DNA from: Treponema sp.
Lineage (GTDB): Bacteria > Spirochaetota > Spirochaetia > Treponematales > Breznakiellaceae
Reading direction: 5' to 3'
Length of the DNA stretch: 8,739 nt
NCBI GenBank assembly: GCA_031257595.1
Contig: JAIROH010000008.1
Span: 1-8,739 of the forward strand
Position numbers and translations under genes: made by a program. Shown here one piece after another: positions 4,640 to 8,739 of the stretch. Each line of letters starts with the position of its first letter. The stretch's first letter is position 1. Below the pieces are notes generated by a model. That model was not told where the DNA came from. It saw only the letters and a list, made by a program, of their open reading frames with translations, and did not search any database.

Positions 4640-4999
4640 ATGTCGCGTGCTGTAGACGGTTCCAGACGCAGGGATCACAGAAAAAAAATACTCAAGCTTG
4701 CCAAAGGCTACTGGGGCCGGCGTCATTCAAACTACAAAACCGCCAAAGACGCGGTGGTTAAGGGCCTTTCCTATGCCTATCGTGACAGAAGGGATAAAAA
4801 GGCGGATTTTCGCCGGCTCTGGATTATCAGGATCAACGCAGCCTGCCGCGCCGAAGGGATCAGTTACTCCCGTTTTGTAAGCGGACTGAATAAAGCGGGG
4901 ATCACCATTAACCGGAAAGCCCTCGCGTATCTGGCGGTTGAAGATATCGGCGCGTTCAAGGCAATCGCCGGAAAAGCGAAAGCCGCGCTGGGGGCCTGA
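4640..4999 (+). CDS. rplT: 50S ribosomal protein L20
   Basis: This 119-aa protein binds 23S rRNA early in 50S assembly and often represses its own operon. The N-terminal basic extension contains HRKKILKLAKGYWGRRHSNY, followed by YAYRDRRDKKADFRRLWIIRINAACR, both hallmark L20 segments, and a globular C-domain (YSRFVSGLNKAGITINRKAL). Length matches the family (117-120 aa). The start has GGAGGAG (4628-4634) 5 nt upstream. Its TGA stop overlaps the ATG of the next gene by one base (TGATG), showing coupled translation with the coiled-coil gene. Confidence 0.97.
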   Translation: MSRAVDGSRRRDHRKKILKLAKGYWGRRHSNYKTAKDAVVKGLSYAYRDRRDKKADFRRLWIIRINAACRAEGISYSRFVSGLNKAGITINRKALAYLAVEDIGAFKAIAGKAKAALGA

Positions 5000-5469
5000 T
5001 GGTAACGCTCGAACAAATCAAGCTGCTGGAATCAAAAATAACCAGGGCTATTGATGTTGTTACCCGCCTGAATGAAGAAAACGCCCGGTTGAAAAAGCGG
5101 AACGGAGAACTTGAAGAACTGGCGGAAAAGCTTAAAGGCGAGAAAACCAGAATAGAAGAAGGGATAGTTTCCGCCCTGGACAGGCTCAATCAGTTTGAGG
5201 ATGTCATTGAACGGAGTCTTGACTCCGTAAAAAACGCCAAACCCCAGGATAAAAACACCGGGGCGCCGTTGCGGCAGCCCGCCGGGTCCGAGCGACAACA
5301 GCCGGCTGAGCCAGATACGGCAGCGTCGGTTCAACCGGCCGTACCGGCCCAGCCTGAGCGAGCGCGGCCCGAGCCGGCCCCTATTCCCCAGGCTTATCTG
5401 GTTGACGAAGAAGAAGCGGAAAGCGCCGAAGACGAGGATACAGGTGAGGCTGAACTGGATATTTTTTAA
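4999..5469 (+). CDS. Coiled-coil protein with disordered linker and acidic tail, ZapB-like candidate
   Basis: I do not recognise a defined family for the full 156 aa. Residues 3-76 form a near-continuous charged coiled coil (for example LEELAEKLKGEKTRIEEG), similar in kind to ZapB. Residues about 80-132 are a Pro/Ala/Gln/Arg-rich, low-complexity linker. Residues 135-156 are strongly acidic (DEEEAESAEDEDTGEAE) and end in LDIF. It lies directly between rplT and zapA, overlapping rplT by 1 base and ending 2 nt before zapA, so a role in the division ring with ZapA is a reasonable inference. A protein of unknown function with a coiled coil is equally consistent. The start is fixed by the TGATG overlap; GGGGG at 4990-4994 may serve as the ribosome site. 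Confidence 0.75.
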   Translation: MVTLEQIKLLESKITRAIDVVTRLNEENARLKKRNGELEELAEKLKGEKTRIEEGIVSALDRLNQFEDVIERSLDSVKNAKPQDKNTGAPLRQPAGSERQQPAEPDTAASVQPAVPAQPERARPEPAPIPQAYLVDEEEAESAEDEDTGEAELDIF

Positions 5470-5471
5470 AT

Positions 5472-5810
5472 ATGGAGAAAAACGACCTTCGTATTAATAT
5501 GCTGGGAACCTCCTTTTCCATCTCCGCCGATGAGGATCCCGAATACCTTGAACGTCTCCTTGAACGGTACGAAATTGTCGTTGAAAATACAAAAAAAGCC
5601 ACGGGACTTACCGATCCGCTTAAAGCCGCCATACTTACCGGCTTTCTTTTGTGCGACGAAATTGAAAAATTGAAAGCCCGGTTCGAAGAACCGGATGCCC
5701 GCAAAGCGGAACAACTGACCCTTGACCTTATCGCCCGTATTGACGAAGCCCTGCCGGAAGCTTCCGTTGATAGTGAAACCCTGCCGGGCGAAACAGATGA
5801 AACTTTTTAA
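5472..5810 (+). CDS. zapA: Cell division protein ZapA family
   Basis: ZapA binds FtsZ and bundles its filaments at the division site. The 112-aa sequence fits: an N-terminal domain with LRINMLGTSFSISADEDPEYLERLLERYE (compare V-x-I-x-G-x-x-Y-x-I-x-x-DE-x-E-Y-L), then the helix LTDPLKAAILTGFLLCDEI (compare D-x-L-x-x-A-V-L-x-A-L-N-L-x-DE), and a C-terminal coiled coil to residue 95. The tail from 96 is acidic and variable. The ATG is 2 nt after the stop of the coiled-coil gene and has no clear ribosome site, so it is probably translated by coupling. Its last 14 bp overlap manA. The match to ZapA is by pattern and could be a remote member. Confidence 0.8.
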   Translation: MEKNDLRINMLGTSFSISADEDPEYLERLLERYEIVVENTKKATGLTDPLKAAILTGFLLCDEIEKLKARFEEPDARKAEQLTLDLIARIDEALPEASVDSETLPGETDETF

Positions 5811-6993
5811 ACTTGACAACCAGGTAAAACACTACCCCTGGGGATCCCCGGAATGGATTCCCCGCCTTACGGGAAAAGAAAACCCTGAAAAAATCCCCTG
5901 GGCCGAGTTGTGGATGGGAATCCACAGTGAAGGCCCGTCGGAAATAGCCGGAGAAAAGCTGACGCTTGAAAAGCTTATCGCCGGCAATCCCGAAAAATTC
6001 CTCGGCACGGCGCGAAATTTCGGGAACCTGCCTTTTCTGCTTAAAATTCTTGCCGCCGCTCATCCCCTTTCGATACAGGCCCATCCGGGACTCGAAGACG
6101 CCCGGCTCGGCTGGGAAACGGAAAACAAAAAAGGGATCGGCGTTTCGGACCCGAAAAGGAACTACAGGGATCCGAACCACAAGCCGGAAATTATCTGCGC
6201 CCTCAGCCCCTTTACCGCGATGGCGGGTTTCAGGGACCCGGCCGAAGCGGAAACCATGATACGCGCCTTTTTTTCCGAAGAGACGGCGCTTCGGGACAGA
6301 CTGTGTAAAGCCGTTGAAAACGGGTACCGGGCTTTTTTTTCCGCCGTCCTGGGTCTTGAGGCCGAAGAACGGCGGGCCGTTACCGCCGCCGGCGGAAAAA
6401 AGACCGGGCCGGCAAAAGCCCCGGACGATCCCGGATTGTCCGGGGCTTTTGCCCTCTGCGAAAAACTCGCAAAAGCTTACCCTGACGATCCGGGCATACT
6501 GTCTCCGCTTTACCTTAACCTGATAGAACTGCGGCCGTTTCAGGCAATATCCCTGCCCGCGGGAATCCTTCACAGCTATGTTTACGGCCTGGGAGTGGAA
6601 TGTATGGCCAACTCCGACAATGTGCTTCGCTGCGGCCTTACCCCCAAGCACATTGACCCGGAAGAGTTGTTCCGTATTCTGCGCTTTGAGCCGTATAAAC
6701 CGGAAATATGCCGGGGAGAAATTCCCGAAACCGAAAATTCCTGCCGTTATCAAACGCCGTTCAGGGAATTCGCCGTTTACCGTGTTGAACCCCGTAGATC
6801 CGCCGTTGAACTGGCGGAAAAGGGGGCGGCGATAGCGGTGGTTGTCCGGGGGGAAGTTACGCTTTCCGTGGGAAAAGATACGCTGGTTCTTAAACAGGGC
6901 GAATCGGCTTTTATTCCTTTTAGAGACAATTCCGAAACCCTGGTTGTCAGCGGTGACGCCGATCTGTTCGCGGCCCTGATTCCGGAAACATGA
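5797..6993 (+). CDS. manA: Mannose-6-phosphate isomerase, class I
   Basis: The enzyme interconverts mannose 6-phosphate and fructose 6-phosphate in the cytoplasm, linking mannose use and GDP-mannose supply to glycolysis. It has 398 aa, the family length. Zinc ligands are visible: Q94 and H96 in SIQAHP, E131 in RDPNHKPEI (the class I signature), and H259 in AGILHSYV. The substrate-binding NSDNVLRCGLTPKHID (R278) is intact, as is a C-terminal cupin-like domain. The start at 5797 is preferred because it gives MKLFKLDNQVKHYPWG, the usual N-terminus; it overlaps zapA by 14 bp. An upstream ATG at 5722 is open but would overlap zapA by 89 bp. A Gly/Pro-rich stretch (199-216) is encoded by a 16-bp palindrome. 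Confidence 0.95.
   Translation: MKLFKLDNQVKHYPWGSPEWIPRLTGKENPEKIPWAELWMGIHSEGPSEIAGEKLTLEKLIAGNPEKFLGTARNFGNLPFLLKILAAAHPLSIQAHPGLEDARLGWETENKKGIGVSDPKRNYRDPNHKPEIICALSPFTAMAGFRDPAEAETMIRAFFSEETALRDRLCKAVENGYRAFFSAVLGLEAEERRAVTAAGGKKTGPAKAPDDPGLSGAFALCEKLAKAYPDDPGILSPLYLNLIELRPFQAISLPAGILHSYVYGLGVECMANSDNVLRCGLTPKHIDPEELFRILRFEPYKPEICRGEIPETENSCRYQTPFREFAVYRVEPRRSAVELAEKGAAIAVVVRGEVTLSVGKDTLVLKQGESAFIPFRDNSETLVVSGDADLFAALIPET
6411..6453. repeat. 16-bp perfect palindrome inside manA
   Basis: 6411-6426 (GGCAAAAGCCCCGGAC) is the exact inverse of 6438-6453, with an 11-nt loop. It encodes AKAPDDPGLSGAFA around residues 206-219 of ManA, in a loop that varies in length across the family. It may be a dispersed palindrome that entered in frame. 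Only one copy is present here. Confidence 0.55.
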
Positions 6994-7436
6994 AGATCTT
7001 TGTAGACGCCGATTCCTGCCCAAAACCGGCCAGGGACATTATCCTCAAGGCGGCGAAACGGACAGGCGGCGCGGTTTTTGCCGCCAACAGGCCTATCCCG
7101 GGTATCGGGAACAGCGAGATGTGGATATGCCCCCCCGAAGACGGCTCGGCGGATAACGCCATCGCGGAACGCGCCGGGCCGGGAGACATCGTGGTAACCA
7201 GGGACATACCTCTGGCCGCCCGGCTGGTAAAAACCGGGGCGGCGGTACTCGACGACAGGGGAAGGGTCTACGCCGCGGAAAATCTAGGGGAAAGGCTTTC
7301 CGTAAGGAATTTTACCGTCGGCCTGGCCGAAAACGGCATGGACTTTGACCGGGAAACGAACTACGGAAAAAGGGAGCTTAAGGCCTTTGCCGATTCCCTT
7401 GACCGCCTTATAACCAGGCTTTCCCGCGCGGTGTGA
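6990..7436 (+). CDS. UPF0178/DUF188 family protein (YaiI/YqxD type), probable PIN-like fold
   Basis: This 148-aa protein matches YaiI/YqxD along its whole length: MKIFVDADSCPKPARDIIL at the N-terminus (D6, D8, C10, P11), SADNAI (D55), PGDIVVTRDIPLAARLV (D66, D72), a G-A-A-V-L-x-x-x-G-R-V-Y segment, ENLGERLSVRNF, and the end KRELKAFADSLDRL. The acidic residues resemble the metal site of PIN-type nucleases, but the biochemical role of the family is not settled. The ATG overlaps the manA stop (ATGA, 4 bp), so it is the last gene of the operon. Its stop is only 9 bp from the stop of the opposing gene. Confidence 0.92.
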   Translation: MKIFVDADSCPKPARDIILKAAKRTGGAVFAANRPIPGIGNSEMWICPPEDGSADNAIAERAGPGDIVVTRDIPLAARLVKTGAAVLDDRGRVYAAENLGERLSVRNFTVGLAENGMDFDRETNYGKRELKAFADSLDRLITRLSRAV

Positions 7437-7445
7437 GCGGGCGCC

Positions 7446-8696
7446 TCAGTCGGCCTCGGGATACAGGTTCTGGATCTGCTTGATACTGGGCAGTATCTCA
7501 AAGAAAATTTTGATAAGCTCAGGATCAAATTTGGTGCCGCCCAGCTGTTTCATCTCCGCGAGAACGTCCGCTTTTGTCCAGGCTTCTTTGTAAACCCGCT
7601 TGGAACACAGGGCGTCGTAAACATCGGCAATGGCGACAATCCGGGCCGTAAGGGGTATTTCCTCCCCCTTTTTTCCAAGAGGGGCTCCGTCCGGCCCGGC
7701 CTTGATTACCTTTTCGGTAACCGGATCGATCCAGCCCGGATACCCCGTCCCATCCCAGTTTTCGTGGTGTCCCAGCGCCACGTCCTGGGCAATAACGTCC
7801 ACGGGCGACTGAGGATCCTCAAAAAGCAGCGCGCCGTAAATGGTATGGTGCTGCATAATACGGTACTCTTCCGGGGTAAAGCGGGCGGGTTTTTTCAGAA
7901 TAACATCCGAAATGGCAACTTTCCCGACATCATGAAGCATACTGGCGATTTTCAGGACATCCCGAAAACGTTCCCGTTCATCCCCGGAAACGCCATGATG
8001 GTATGCCCAGCGGTCGTATATCTCCACGGCATAGCCGGCAACCCGGTTTACATGGGTTCCCGTTTCCTTGGGATCCCGAAGTTCCGACATTTTGATCATT
8101 CTGAGAATCATCGCCCTGGTAACATAGGCTCGCTGCAGGGCAAGGGTTGTATTGTTGGCAAAATGGCTGATAAGAAATTCGTCGTCTTTTGAAAAAGGCG
8201 CCGTTTTGCCGTCTTTATCCAGGGAATTGATGATCTGAATAACCCCCAAAAGTCTTCCTTCCGCGGTCTGGAGGGGCACGGCCAAAACGGAGGTGGTTTT
8301 ATAGCCCGAAATCTTGTCATAGGCGGTACTGTACGAATAAGAAGCGTCCGGTGAAATATCGTATACGTCCGAAACATTTACCACTTTTCTGGTAAGGGCA
8401 CAGTAACCGGAGATGGTTTTTTCACTTATTTCGATGGAAAAGACGGAAAAAATCAACTTTTGGCCGGGCGGAAGTTCTTTCGCCATCGTATCGTTTTGAG
8501 AATACTTTATAACCAGTTTCTCCGTAACGCGCCTTTCTTCTTCAACTTTTTCAACCACATAAATTGAACCGGCATCGGCATGAACAACCTTGCGGGCTTC
8601 AAGCAAAATTCTTTCAAGCAAAAGATCCAGGTCCTGAATTTGGTTTAATTCGGAATCAAGCTTTAGTATGGATTTAAAATCGGTGCTGTCTGACAT
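7446..8696 (-). CDS. GAF plus HD-GYP domain protein, probable cyclic-di-GMP phosphodiesterase
   Basis: This 416-aa soluble protein probably breaks down c-di-GMP in response to a ligand. Residues about 20-190 are a GAF domain (DLDLLLERILLEARKVV, ADAGSIYVVE, TTSVLAVPLQTAEGRLLGVIQIIN). Residues about 195-405 are HD-GYP: H215, HDVGK (255-259), HH (283-284), HHENWDGTGYP (310-320) and ADVYDAL (357-363) are all intact, so activity is likely. Between GYP and IPLTARI lies a 26-residue stretch where most members have about 7. The start at 8696 is preferred for GGAGAG 6 nt upstream; the frame stays open to ATG 8738, which would add 14 residues. No transmembrane segment is visible. Spirochaetes use c-di-GMP to control motility, which may be its target. 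Confidence 0.93.
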   Translation of the reverse strand: MSDSTDFKSILKLDSELNQIQDLDLLLERILLEARKVVHADAGSIYVVEKVEEERRVTEKLVIKYSQNDTMAKELPPGQKLIFSVFSIEISEKTISGYCALTRKVVNVSDVYDISPDASYSYSTAYDKISGYKTTSVLAVPLQTAEGRLLGVIQIINSLDKDGKTAPFSKDDEFLISHFANNTTLALQRAYVTRAMILRMIKMSELRDPKETGTHVNRVAGYAVEIYDRWAYHHGVSGDERERFRDVLKIASMLHDVGKVAISDVILKKPARFTPEEYRIMQHHTIYGALLFEDPQSPVDVIAQDVALGHHENWDGTGYPGWIDPVTEKVIKAGPDGAPLGKKGEEIPLTARIVAIADVYDALCSKRVYKEAWTKADVLAEMKQLGGTKFDPELIKIFFEILPSIKQIQNLYPEAD

Positions 8697-8739
8697 AATA
8701 TACTCTCCACTGCTTTTTGCGGAACACAAATCCACCAAC

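Noticed and set aside
5728..7023. 431-codon open frame on the - strand opposite manA
   Set aside because: It is antisense to a clear ManA with all zinc ligands; its translation is basic, low in family motifs and looks like a GC-driven shadow.

Overview
The window looks like chromosomal DNA of a spirochaete, most likely a Treponema of the termite-gut or rumen type. This rests on the order infC-rpmI-rplT, coiled-coil protein, zapA, manA and a DUF188 gene, on the roughly 50% GC style, and on abundant short palindromes between genes. It is an inference from family knowledge; no database was searched.

Layout. (1) 2-79 is the last 25 codons of an ABC exporter on the + strand. (2) 80-1028 holds no credible gene. 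It is packed with inverted repeats: a 202-bp element with near-perfect terminal repeats, a nested hairpin at 350-410, a 56-bp direct repeat present twice (418-473 and 807-862), a long nested stem structure at 472-677, and a row of hairpins at 937-1042. (3) On the - strand, 1029-2816 encodes a lipoprotein flavoenzyme (FMN-binding domain plus FAD reductase domain) with a near-consensus promoter and its own terminator. (4) 3006-3504 on the - strand is a small toxin-antitoxin-like pair (BrnT-like toxin first, ribbon-helix-helix protein second) whose promoter predicts a leaderless message. (5) 3505-3795 is a divergent control region with a 16-bp perfect inverted repeat, the infC promoter and a structured infC leader. 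(6) 3796-7436 on the + strand is one tight gene row: infC, rpmI, rplT, a ZapB-like coiled-coil gene, zapA, manA and a DUF188 gene. From rplT on, genes overlap or are 2 nt apart. (7) 7446-8696 on the - strand is a GAF plus HD-GYP cyclic-di-GMP phosphodiesterase, converging on the DUF188 gene with a 9-bp gap.

How the genes fit together. The + strand row joins translation (IF-3, L35, L20) to cell division (ZapA and its coiled-coil neighbour) and sugar-phosphate supply (ManA). Two places in it look able to regulate at RNA level: the infC leader, and the rpmI-rplT gap, which holds three partly exclusive hairpins, the last with a T tract. The - strand flavoenzyme probably passes electrons to a small acceptor outside the inner membrane, but it appears to lack the usual fumarate-reductase catalytic residues, so its substrate is open.

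The best candidates for something undescribed are the structured element at 472-677 between direct repeats, the rpmI-rplT attenuator-like region, and the substrate of the flavoenzyme. No rRNA, tRNA, CRISPR array or intact insertion sequence was seen.
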